This document shows, piece by piece, positions 8,588 to 16,283 of a DNA stretch of 64,000 nt (positions are counted from its first letter, which is position 1; every line of letters begins with the position of its first letter). Source of the DNA: Lachnospiraceae bacterium (GTDB lineage: Bacteria > Bacillota > Clostridia > Lachnospirales > Lachnospiraceae); NCBI GenBank assembly GCA_022845955.1, contig AP025576.1:186001-250000 (forward strand), in the 5' to 3' direction. Under the pieces are notes generated by a model, which made no database searches, had not been told where the DNA came from, and was given only the letters and a program-made list of their open reading frames with translations. Both the position numbers and the translations under genes were made by a program.

Positions 8588-8684
8588 AAGCCCACAACCC
8601 AAGCTTGGAAGGTAACACAAACGTAACTGTGAAGGTACGTGACAGTAACGGAACATAACAGCGATGTATCGAGGAGGATATAGG

Positions 8685-10103
8685 ATGTTAAGGAAAAAGG
8701 GGACTAAAATAACGGCGTTCATGCTGGCGGCAATGATGGCAGCATCGGCATTTCTGTCAGGCTGCGGCGGGACGGATTCCGGAAATACGAGTACCGGGGA
8801 CGGCGGACAGGCTGCAAATACGGAAAGTGCAAAGGAAAGCACAGGCAGTGATACCGGTTCTGCAGAAAAAACCAAGATTACCATGATCACGTATCTGGGA
8901 AATCCTACCAGGGATGCCCTGATTCAGGAAATGGTGGCGGGGCTTACTAATATTGAACTGGAAATCATCTCTCCCCCGGCGGATCAGGCGGCGCAGAAAA
9001 TTTCCACCATGCTTCAGGCCGGAGAGGATATTGATATCATTGAACTGGATTCCGTTCCTGTGGATCATATATCCAATGGATTTATTGAACCGCTGAACTC
9101 CTATGTGGATAGCTGGGAGGATTGGGGAAGCGTAAGTGAATTCCTGAAGGATCAGGTTACCTCTTACGATGGAAATATCTATTCCATTCCTTATGGTGTT
9201 TATGAAAGAGCATTGTTCTATAGAAAAGACTGGTTCGAAGAAAAGAATATTGAAGTTCCCAAAACCTGGGAGGATTTATATAACGCAGCGGTTGAACTGA
9301 CAGATCCCACACAGAACCGTTACGGTTACTCCTTCCGCGGCGGTGCCGGTACGGTAGGCTTTATGCAGATGACCCTCCTTTCCTATGCGGATCCGGAAAA
9401 GCTTGATATCGCGGTGCCGTTTATTGCCAAGGACTGCAAGAGTGTCTATGACCAGCCGGAAGCCATTGATGCACTGAATTTCTATAAGACACTGTATGAG
9501 GACGGTTCCCATCCCGATTCCATCGCATGGGGCTACTCGGAAATGGTGGAAGCCTTCTATTCAGGCGTAACCGCTATGCTCATTCAGGATCCCGAGGTGG
9601 TTGCCACCTGCGAGGAATATATGGAAGAAGGAACCTGGGATGTGGCGCCTCTGCCCGTAGGACCCAGCGGACAGGCCCTTTTCCCTGCCGGCTTTGCAGG
9701 CTGGGGTATTGCTGCAAACTCCAAAAATAAGGATGCCGCATGGGAAGTAATCAAGACTCTTTCTTCTGTGGAAGGAAACACCACGTTCTGCAAGAAAAAT
9801 GGAAATATTCCCATTCATACCACCGCACAGGAAGATCCCTTCTTCAGCGAAGGCTACTACAAGTGCTATATGGATATGGCAGCAGACCCGGATTCCTATG
9901 TAGGTTATGTGGATTATGGGGAAAGAAGATTTGCATCCAAGGAAGAACTGGAGCAGATTTCCCAGTTCGGAGCTGCCGCAGACAGTCTGGTACAGGAAAT
10001 GCTTCTTGGTAAAATCAGTCCGGAGGACTGTGCCGCCAAGCTGGGTTCCTATTACAGCTGGTCACAGGACAGCGAATGGGTAAAAGAACGATTCGCTAAA
10101 TAA
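8685..10103 (+). CDS. Sugar ABC importer A: substrate-binding lipoprotein
   Basis: A 472-residue extracellular solute-binding protein of the CUT1 family. It has a basic N-terminus, a hydrophobic signal segment and the lipobox LSGC, followed by a Gly/Ser/Thr-rich linker, so it is a lipoprotein on the outer face of the membrane. The body contains family-typical GEDIDIIELDS and YSIPYGVYERALFYRKDWF stretches. ATG at 8685 follows GAGGAGG; an upstream ATG at 8664 has no ribosome binding site. It heads an operon with two permeases and, after them, the PLP lyase, GRE activase and GRE. The ligand is probably an oligosaccharide or glycoside but cannot be read from sequence. Confidence 0.9.
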   Translation: MLRKKGTKITAFMLAAMMAASAFLSGCGGTDSGNTSTGDGGQAANTESAKESTGSDTGSAEKTKITMITYLGNPTRDALIQEMVAGLTNIELEIISPPADQAAQKISTMLQAGEDIDIIELDSVPVDHISNGFIEPLNSYVDSWEDWGSVSEFLKDQVTSYDGNIYSIPYGVYERALFYRKDWFEEKNIEVPKTWEDLYNAAVELTDPTQNRYGYSFRGGAGTVGFMQMTLLSYADPEKLDIAVPFIAKDCKSVYDQPEAIDALNFYKTLYEDGSHPDSIAWGYSEMVEAFYSGVTAMLIQDPEVVATCEEYMEEGTWDVAPLPVGPSGQALFPAGFAGWGIAANSKNKDAAWEVIKTLSSVEGNTTFCKKNGNIPIHTTAQEDPFFSEGYYKCYMDMAADPDSYVGYVDYGERRFASKEELEQISQFGAAADSLVQEMLLGKISPEDCAAKLGSYYSWSQDSEWVKERFAK

Positions 10104-10117
10104 CAGATAAAAGTAAG

Positions 10118-10154
10118 AGGGCTGTCCGGGCTGTTTACAGCCTGCGGCAGCCTT
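10118..10154 (+). other. Double hairpin between binding protein and permease genes
   Basis: An inner hairpin (10127-10144, CGGGCTG-ttta-CAGCCTG with one G-U pair) sits within an outer stem (10118-10124 with 10148-10154). No T-run follows. Such structures after binding-protein genes commonly protect the upstream mRNA and lower permease expression; this is inference here. Confidence 0.5.
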
Positions 10155-10216
10155 CCCAATGCCAACCCGGTGAATTTGCACCTCCGGGCGCGCTTACTCA
10201 GAAAGGGAAGGAAATT

Positions 10217-11128
10217 ATGCGGCCAAGGAAGAACAAGCTATCAAAAAAGATGAGAGACAGACTGTTTATCATCCTGTTTCTTCTGCCGGGGCTCTTCATG
10301 ATACTGGTCATGCTGTATTACCCTGCGGTGGATGGAATCGTCATGTCGTTCCAGGATGTAAAATCCTACAATATTTTCAGCAAGAAATTTATCGGACTGG
10401 ATAATTACCGGAATCTGTTTGACAATATAACGTACCTGGGAACCTGGAAAAATACGGTTATATGGGTTTTCTGCTGTGTGGCCATTGAGTTCCTGCTGGG
10501 CTTCGGAATCGCCCTTCTCCTGCAGAAACACTTTTTCGGGAAAAAGCTGTATGAATGTGTGGTATTCATGCCCTGGGCCCTTTCCGGTTTCATGGTGGGA
10601 ATCATGTGGAAATGGATGTTCAACGGAAGCAACGGTGTAATCAACGACATTTTGATAAGGCTTGGAATTGTGGAAAGGCAGGTGGGCTTCCTGTCCAATC
10701 CGGATTATGCCCTTCCCTGTGTAATCGTCGCAAAGGTATGGACCGGTATGGCCTTCTTTGCCATCATTATCATGGCGGCTTTGAAAACCATTCCCCAGGA
10801 TATGTATGAGGCGGCTGCCATCGATGGAGCCGGTGCCCTGAAGAAATTTTTCTATATTACCCTGCCTTCCATCCGTGTAATTCTGCTCCTTATGGTACTT
10901 TTACGGGCGGTGCAGACCATCAATGCGCCGGATCTTATTTTCGGTATGACCCAGGGCGGGCCTGCCGGAAGCAGCCATATTGCATCCAGCTATATTATGA
11001 CGGAAGTGGTAAAAGGAAATGATTACGGCCTGGTATCCGCAGCGGGCGTTATCCTGTGGCTGGTAACCCTGGTTTGCACGGGAATCTATATTGCCTGTAC
11101 CAACACATTGAAAGGCGGTGACGAATGA
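10217..11128 (+). CDS. Sugar ABC importer A: permease 1
   Basis: A 303-residue inner-membrane permease of the MalF/UgpA type with about six transmembrane helices (the first is FIILFLLPGLFMILVMLYY). The cytoplasmic EAA loop is clear: MYEAAAIDGAGALKKFFYI. That loop docks the ATPase. The gene starts after a GGGAAGGAAA ribosome binding site and overlaps the second permease by 4 bp (ATGA), so the two are translationally coupled. No ATP-binding subunit is encoded in the operon, implying a shared MsmX/MsiK-like ATPase elsewhere in the genome. Confidence 0.9.
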   Translation: MRPRKNKLSKKMRDRLFIILFLLPGLFMILVMLYYPAVDGIVMSFQDVKSYNIFSKKFIGLDNYRNLFDNITYLGTWKNTVIWVFCCVAIEFLLGFGIALLLQKHFFGKKLYECVVFMPWALSGFMVGIMWKWMFNGSNGVINDILIRLGIVERQVGFLSNPDYALPCVIVAKVWTGMAFFAIIIMAALKTIPQDMYEAAAIDGAGALKKFFYITLPSIRVILLLMVLLRAVQTINAPDLIFGMTQGGPAGSSHIASSYIMTEVVKGNDYGLVSAAGVILWLVTLVCTGIYIACTNTLKGGDE

Positions 11129-11967
11129 TGGCAGGAAAAAAGTTTCAGACAGCAGTGCTCACAGCGGTAAAATATATTCTGCTTGCCTGTTTTTTTGTAT
11201 TTACGGTGTTCCCCTTTTTCTGGCTTCTGGTATCCTCTCTGAAAGGGAGCAAGGAGCTGTATGAATTCCCGGTGCACTATCTGCCCCGGGAAGCGAGCCT
11301 GAACAATTACCGGGAAGTGATCCAGATGGGGAACTTCGGGCTTTATATTTTGAACAGCCTTTTCATCGCGCTGGCGGGTGCCTGCCTTGTGGTCCTGATT
11401 GCGGGAATGTCCTCTTATATTCTGTCCCGGATGGAATTTAAGTCGAAGCCGATTGTGTTCATGGTGTTTATGATGACCCAGATGCTTCCCACGGCGGTGG
11501 GATTTGCCCCGCTATATATCCTCATGTCAAGGCTGGGGATGATCGACAAGCTGTCCACGGTTATCGTTATCCTGGTGGGCGGGCAGATTCCCTTCGGAAC
11601 CATCCTGTTAATCGGGTTTATGAAGGGGATTCCCAAAGCCCTCGAGGAAGCGGCGCTGATTGACGGCTGCAGCAGGATCAAAACGTTTTTCCGGATCGTG
11701 ATGCCCCTGGCAAAATCAGGCTTGTTTTCCGTGTTTATCTTCGTATTCCTGGCCTGCTGGAATGATGTGTACACATCTGTCCTGTATATCAATGCAAACA
11801 ATAAAAAAACGCTGACCGTCGCCATTTACTCCATGATCGGCAAATATGACATCAATTGGGGAAATGTTGCTGCGGGAACCCTGATAGCCATGCTGCCGGC
11901 CATCCTTCTGTTTGGTTTCATGAAGGAGATCTTTGTGGAGAACATAGCGGGAGCGGTAAAAGAGTGA
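11125..11967 (+). CDS. Sugar ABC importer A: permease 2
   Basis: A 280-residue permease of the MalG/UgpE type with about six transmembrane helices and the EAA loop ALEEAALIDGCSRIKTFFRI. It overlaps the first permease by 4 bp. An ATG doublet at 11125 and 11128 leaves the exact start open by one codon. The C-terminus ends in AGAVKE, as is usual for this subunit. Nine bases separate it from the following PLP enzyme, which indicates that the importer and the downstream catabolic genes form one transcription unit. Confidence 0.9.
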   Translation: MMAGKKFQTAVLTAVKYILLACFFVFTVFPFFWLLVSSLKGSKELYEFPVHYLPREASLNNYREVIQMGNFGLYILNSLFIALAGACLVVLIAGMSSYILSRMEFKSKPIVFMVFMMTQMLPTAVGFAPLYILMSRLGMIDKLSTVIVILVGGQIPFGTILLIGFMKGIPKALEEAALIDGCSRIKTFFRIVMPLAKSGLFSVFIFVFLACWNDVYTSVLYINANNKKTLTVAIYSMIGKYDINWGNVAAGTLIAMLPAILLFGFMKEIFVENIAGAVKE

Positions 11968-11976
11968 GGTATAAAA

Positions 11977-13116
11977 ATGAGAGCAGAAGAAATATGTACG
12001 CACTATGGGGAAAACCCTTCCCGGTTTGCAGGCGCTGTGACGCCGCCCATTTTCCAAAGTTCCCTGTTTACGGAGTGTGAAGGGAATGAAGGGGACAGGG
12101 AAGGGCGTTATGCCTATACGAGAGTGTCCAATCCCACGACGGAGATAGTGGAGAACAAGGTGGCGGCCCTGGAGGAGGGAGAAGCGGCAAAGTGTTTTTC
12201 CTCCGGCATGGGAGCCATCAGCGCGGCGATGATGCATTATCTGAAAAAAGACAGCCATGTGGTTGCGGTCGCCAGCATTTACGGGCCGGCGCACCGGTTC
12301 CTTGCCGAATATATGAAACGCTTCGGCGTGGAGGTAACCTTTGTGAAAGGGATCGATACGGAAGAAATCGAAGCGGCCATGCGTGAGAATACGGATCTGA
12401 TTTATCTGGAAAGCCCTTCCACCTATCTCTTTCTGGTGCAGGATCTGGCGGAAATTGCGGCGCTTGCTAAAAGACACCATGCGGCCACGGTGATCGACAA
12501 TACCTATTGCACGCCGGTATTCCAGAAGCCCCTGACCTTCGGCATTGATATGGTGGTGCATTCCGCCTCCAAATATCTGGGCGGCCACAGCGACATTATC
12601 GGCGGTGCCGTAATCGGACGCAGGGAGGACATCAACGCTGTTGCCCAAAGCGAAAGGGAGCTGTTCGGCGCGGTTATGAGCCCCTTTGATTCCTGGCTGA
12701 TGCTGCGCGGAATGCGTACCCTTCCTATCCGTATGAAGCAGCATATGGCGAACGCACTGGAAATGGCGGCCTTTTTCCAGAACATGGATGCGGTAAAAGA
12801 AGTGATTTACCCCTGGTGGGAAACCCATCCCCAGTATGAACTGGCTAAAAAACAGATGACAGGGGCCAGCGGCCTGATGAGCGTGGTATTCGATCTTCCC
12901 GGGGAACGGATCAGGAAGATTGTCAGGGAACTGGAATTTTTCCATGCAGGACCCAGCTGGGGCGGCTTCGAAAGCCTGATTTCCCCCGTGGGAGCCGATC
13001 TGGATGAGGATAATGAAACCATGAAAAAGGGACTGGTGCGCCTTCATATCGGACTGGAGGGCGCTGATCTGCTGAAGGAAGACTTCGAAAGGGCTGTGAA
13101 GCATGTGCTTGGATAA
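11977..13116 (+). CDS. PLP-dependent Cys/Met-metabolism lyase (MGL/CGS family)
   Basis: A 379-residue cytoplasmic PLP enzyme of the trans-sulfuration family (cystathionine gamma-synthase, cystathionine gamma-lyase, methionine gamma-lyase, O-acetylhomoserine sulfhydrylase). Key features: YAYTRVSNPTTE near the N-terminus, the SSGMGAISAA phosphate-binding turn, the PLP-stacking VIDNTYCTPVFQ with Asp, and the Schiff-base Lys199 in HSASKYLGGHSD. The start follows GAGGT. It lies between a sugar importer and a glycyl-radical system, an unusual place for a methionine-pathway enzyme, and overlaps the GRE activase by 14 bp. It may act on a thioether- or thiol-bearing intermediate of this pathway rather than on methionine; that is inference. 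The exact reaction cannot be assigned. Confidence 0.8.
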   Translation: MRAEEICTHYGENPSRFAGAVTPPIFQSSLFTECEGNEGDREGRYAYTRVSNPTTEIVENKVAALEEGEAAKCFSSGMGAISAAMMHYLKKDSHVVAVASIYGPAHRFLAEYMKRFGVEVTFVKGIDTEEIEAAMRENTDLIYLESPSTYLFLVQDLAEIAALAKRHHAATVIDNTYCTPVFQKPLTFGIDMVVHSASKYLGGHSDIIGGAVIGRREDINAVAQSERELFGAVMSPFDSWLMLRGMRTLPIRMKQHMANALEMAAFFQNMDAVKEVIYPWWETHPQYELAKKQMTGASGLMSVVFDLPGERIRKIVRELEFFHAGPSWGGFESLISPVGADLDEDNETMKKGLVRLHIGLEGADLLKEDFERAVKHVLG

Positions 13117-14005
13117 GAAACAACGGGCGCCGCAAAATAAGGCCGTCATCTTTAACATCCAGCGGTTTTCTGTTTTTGACGGCCCCGGGGTGAGAACCGC
13201 CGTTTTTTTCAAGGGCTGTAATCTGCGGTGCCGCTGGTGCCACAATCCGGAATCCTATGAAAAACGGCCCCAGCTTGCTTTTGATAAACAGAAATGTATC
13301 GGCTGCGGAAGCTGTGCGGAACATTGTCCGGGCAGCTGCCTCCTTTCGGATCCTGTGAGAGGGCTGGTGTATAACCGGAAGGACTGTACAGACTGCGGAC
13401 GCTGTACGAAAGGGTGTTATGCTAAGGCTCTGAGCAGGATAGGGTATGAAATAACAGCAGACGAACTTATGCAGGAGCTTTTGGAGGAGCTGCCCTATTA
13501 TCAGGAGAGCGGGGGCGGCGTGACTTTTTCCGGCGGCGAATGTATGCTGCAGCTGGATTTTCTGGAAGAAGTACTGCGCCGCCTGAAGGAAAAAGGGATC
13601 CATACGGCGGTGGATACGGCAGGAAATGTGCCGTATAAAGACTTTGAACGGATTCTGCCCTATACGGATTTGTTCCTCTATGATATGAAGGCTTTCCATG
13701 AGCAGGTCCACAGGGAACTGACAGGCGTGTCCAATGTAAGGATTAAGGATAACCTGCTGCGCCTTTCCCGGACAGGAACGGATATCCGGATTCGGATTCC
13801 TGTCATCGAAGAGCTGAATGCTGCGGAGCTTCCTTTTATGAAAGACTTCCTGTGGGAAAACGGAATCCGGGATATTGAACTGCTGGCTTACCACAGGATG
13901 GGCGTAGGCAAGGGCGATTTGCTCCTGGAGCCGGTCCGGCAGGAAAGTTTCCGGGAACTGGACGCCTGTAAAATGGAAGAATATAGGAATCGTTATCAAA
14001 TATAA
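13103..14005 (+). CDS. Glycyl-radical enzyme activase (radical SAM)
   Basis: A 300-residue radical-SAM activating enzyme. The cluster motif CX3CX2C is at residues 39, 43 and 46 (GCNLRCRWCHNPES), preceded by the family's FSVFDGPGVRT. An inserted ferredoxin-like segment has two four-cysteine motifs (CIGCGSCAEHCPGSC and CTDCGRCTKGC), as in activases of glycerol dehydratase-type enzymes and unlike the short PFL activase. It installs the glycyl radical on the enzyme encoded 59 bp downstream, using SAM and reduced iron-sulfur clusters, and works only without oxygen. The start overlaps the lyase gene by 14 bp. The activase family is certain; the partner assignment rests on adjacency. Confidence 0.92.
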   Translation: MCLDKKQRAPQNKAVIFNIQRFSVFDGPGVRTAVFFKGCNLRCRWCHNPESYEKRPQLAFDKQKCIGCGSCAEHCPGSCLLSDPVRGLVYNRKDCTDCGRCTKGCYAKALSRIGYEITADELMQELLEELPYYQESGGGVTFSGGECMLQLDFLEEVLRRLKEKGIHTAVDTAGNVPYKDFERILPYTDLFLYDMKAFHEQVHRELTGVSNVRIKDNLLRLSRTGTDIRIRIPVIEELNAAELPFMKDFLWENGIRDIELLAYHRMGVGKGDLLLEPVRQESFRELDACKMEEYRNRYQI

Positions 14006-14026
14006 CCGGATGTTTTGACTATAGTT

Positions 14027-14050
14027 ACACGGCCTTTATGAGGCCGGTGT
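14027..14050 (+). other. Hairpin in front of the GRE gene
   Basis: ACAC-GGCC pairs with GGCC-GGTGT around TTTATGA, with a one-base bulge. It ends about 14 nt before the GRE start codon and may tune expression between activase and enzyme. No T-run follows. Confidence 0.35.
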
Positions 14051-14064
14051 GAAAGGGATCAATT

Positions 14065-16236
14065 ATGTTAAATACGGAAAAAACAGTTCTTTCTCCCCGC
14101 ATAGGAGAAAAAATAGAGCAGCTGCACCAGGATAAAATACGGATCAACAAAGAAAAAATCGATCACTTCGGATATCTGGATATTGACGATCATGGGTTCC
14201 TGTATTTTCCTGATTTTACCTTTGAACCCATAACCCATGAGGACGGCAGGGTATACGGGATGAAAATGCTGGGAGACAATTACAGGAAAATCCTGAACGA
14301 GATGCCTGTTTACAGCAATCCTTCCAGCGCCCTGGCCACCTGCTGGCCGGGCAACCTTTCCAACTGGATGGAAATCGGTTTCCGGGAGGAAAACCAGCCG
14401 AAGCACCTTTTCCCTATCCATGAAAAATATAACATTCTCCAGCACGGCTGCGGGGGGATGAACCATCTGTGCCCGGATCTTACCATAGGGCTTGCGCTGG
14501 GATGGAAAGGGCTTCTGGAAAAGGTAAGATACTATAAGGAACGGAATACCCATGGGGATGCCTCTTTTTATGAAGGAGAGGAACAGCTGCTTCTGGGCGT
14601 CCTGGAATGGATCCGGCGCCATGTGGATTATACAAGAAAGCTGGCGGAAGAGGCGGCAAAGGAAGAACGCCGCATCCATTATACCCAGGTGGCGGACTGC
14701 AACGAATGGCTGCTGGATAACCCGCCCCGCACTCTTCGGGAGGCCTTACAGTTCACCGCCCATTTCCAGTGCATTGACAGAATGTATTATGCCGGAGGGG
14801 CGCTGGGGCAGATCGATGAACTGTTCCGTCCCTATTATGAAAAGGATAAGGAGAGCTTCGGCCTCACCGATGAAGAGGCGGTCTGGTATTTTGCCAGCCT
14901 GTTCTTTAACGATACCCACTATGCCCAGATAGGCGGCCTCACACCCTCCGGGGACGAGGATGTGGCAAGCCGGATCAGCTTCCTGATTCTGGATGCGGTG
15001 CATTATCTGAAAATTCCTTCCAATGTGGCGATCCGTGTGCATGATTCCATGAACAAAGTGCTTCTGCGCCGTTCCCTGGAATACAACATGGAGGATGGAA
15101 CCGGGGTCTGCTATTCCTGTAATGTGGGATGTGAGGAAGGGTTCGTGAAGAACGGTTTTCCCAAAGAGCTGGCACGGATGCGCATTAAGTCGGGCTGTAA
15201 CTGGACCGCCATCCCCGGCGTGGAATATCCGCTGCAGGATGTGACCCGTATCAATATGCCTATGGCTTTATATCAGGCTATGGAAGAAATGAAAGGAAGG
15301 GAACAGGCCGGTACGGATACCCTGTGGGAGCTTTTTGCCAAACATCTTACCATTATGGTGGACTGTGTGAAGGAAGGTTACGACTGGCATTATGAGCATG
15401 TTTCCGAGGATACGCCGGAAATTATCCTGAACCTGTTCATGCACGGCCCGATAGAACGGGGGCTGAACTGTGCGCAGGGCGGTGTGGATATCCTGGATCT
15501 GAATATTGACGGCATCGGCCTTGCTACGGTGGCGGACTCCTTCGGTGCCATCGAGCAGCGGATAGAAAAGGAGCAGGTTCTTACCTTCCCGGAGCTGTAT
15601 GCCGCCCTCGATGCCGATTTTGAAGGATATGAAAAAATACGCCTCATGCTTAAAAATATTGACCGGCTTGGCGCACCGCATTCCCCTTCCATGAAGTGGG
15701 CGGAAAAAATCAGGGATCTGTTCGTCAGCCTCTGCATGGAGGAACCGACTCCCAGGCATCACCTGAAGGTGATTGCGGGCATGTTCTCCCACGGGGATAT
15801 TGTCCGGTACGGGGAAACCCTTCCGGCCACACCCAACGGAAGAAAATACGGGGATCCCATTTCCCATTCCAATGAACCGGATCCGGGTTTTGCCAACGGC
15901 CTTCATACGTTTTCCCCATCCCTGAAAGCCAATACGGTGGCAAAACTGCAGCCGGGATACGGGAATTCCTCCCCGCTCCACCTGGATGTGGATAATTCCA
16001 TGATTACCAGGGAAGGCGGCGTGGAAGCCCTGGAAACCCTGATCCATACCCATAACCATATGGGCGGGACATTAATCAACCTGAACTGCCTGACCAAGGA
16101 ACGTCTGCTGAAAGCCCATGCGGATCCGGAAAGCGATCCGGATCTGGTGGTAAGGGTAACCGGTTATTCTGCCTTTTTCTCGTCTCTGTCGCCGAAATAC
16201 CGGCAGCAGATCGTGGACCGGTTCCTGAACGAATAG
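14065..16236 (+). CDS. Glycyl-radical enzyme of unassigned substrate
   Basis: A 723-residue member of the pyruvate formate-lyase/diol dehydratase superfamily, shorter than most dehydratase-type members (about 780-850). The glycyl-radical loop is intact near the C-terminus, VRVTGYSAFF, with Gly700. The thiyl loop reads CNVGCEEGF, with Cys356 and Glu358. The Cys-x-Glu spacing is that of dehydratases and C-N/C-S lyases, but the usual GCVEP is not kept (Glu instead of Val, Gly instead of Pro). The tandem Cys-Cys of true pyruvate formate-lyase is absent. It follows its activase directly and precedes a glycosidase. No microcompartment genes are present. Propanediol- or glycerol-type dehydration, or C-S cleavage suggested by the adjacent PLP lyase, are open possibilities. 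Confidence 0.88.
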   Translation: MLNTEKTVLSPRIGEKIEQLHQDKIRINKEKIDHFGYLDIDDHGFLYFPDFTFEPITHEDGRVYGMKMLGDNYRKILNEMPVYSNPSSALATCWPGNLSNWMEIGFREENQPKHLFPIHEKYNILQHGCGGMNHLCPDLTIGLALGWKGLLEKVRYYKERNTHGDASFYEGEEQLLLGVLEWIRRHVDYTRKLAEEAAKEERRIHYTQVADCNEWLLDNPPRTLREALQFTAHFQCIDRMYYAGGALGQIDELFRPYYEKDKESFGLTDEEAVWYFASLFFNDTHYAQIGGLTPSGDEDVASRISFLILDAVHYLKIPSNVAIRVHDSMNKVLLRRSLEYNMEDGTGVCYSCNVGCEEGFVKNGFPKELARMRIKSGCNWTAIPGVEYPLQDVTRINMPMALYQAMEEMKGREQAGTDTLWELFAKHLTIMVDCVKEGYDWHYEHVSEDTPEIILNLFMHGPIERGLNCAQGGVDILDLNIDGIGLATVADSFGAIEQRIEKEQVLTFPELYAALDADFEGYEKIRLMLKNIDRLGAPHSPSMKWAEKIRDLFVSLCMEEPTPRHHLKVIAGMFSHGDIVRYGETLPATPNGRKYGDPISHSNEPDPGFANGLHTFSPSLKANTVAKLQPGYGNSSPLHLDVDNSMITREGGVEALETLIHTHNHMGGTLINLNCLTKERLLKAHADPESDPDLVVRVTGYSAFFSSLSPKYRQQIVDRFLNE

Positions 16237-16283
16237 CTGATTGCCTGTTACCAAAACAGGAGATAACGGATAAAGGAGAGACT

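Noticed and set aside
11716..13245. 509-residue minus-strand frame
   Set aside because: It lies antisense to permease 2 and the PLP lyase, both of which have strong motifs; its translation has no family features.
14065..16236. Annotation of the GRE as pyruvate formate-lyase
   Set aside because: The Cys-Cys pair of PFL is absent, a Cys-x-Glu loop is present, and the activase has extra ferredoxin cysteines typical of dehydratase-type systems.
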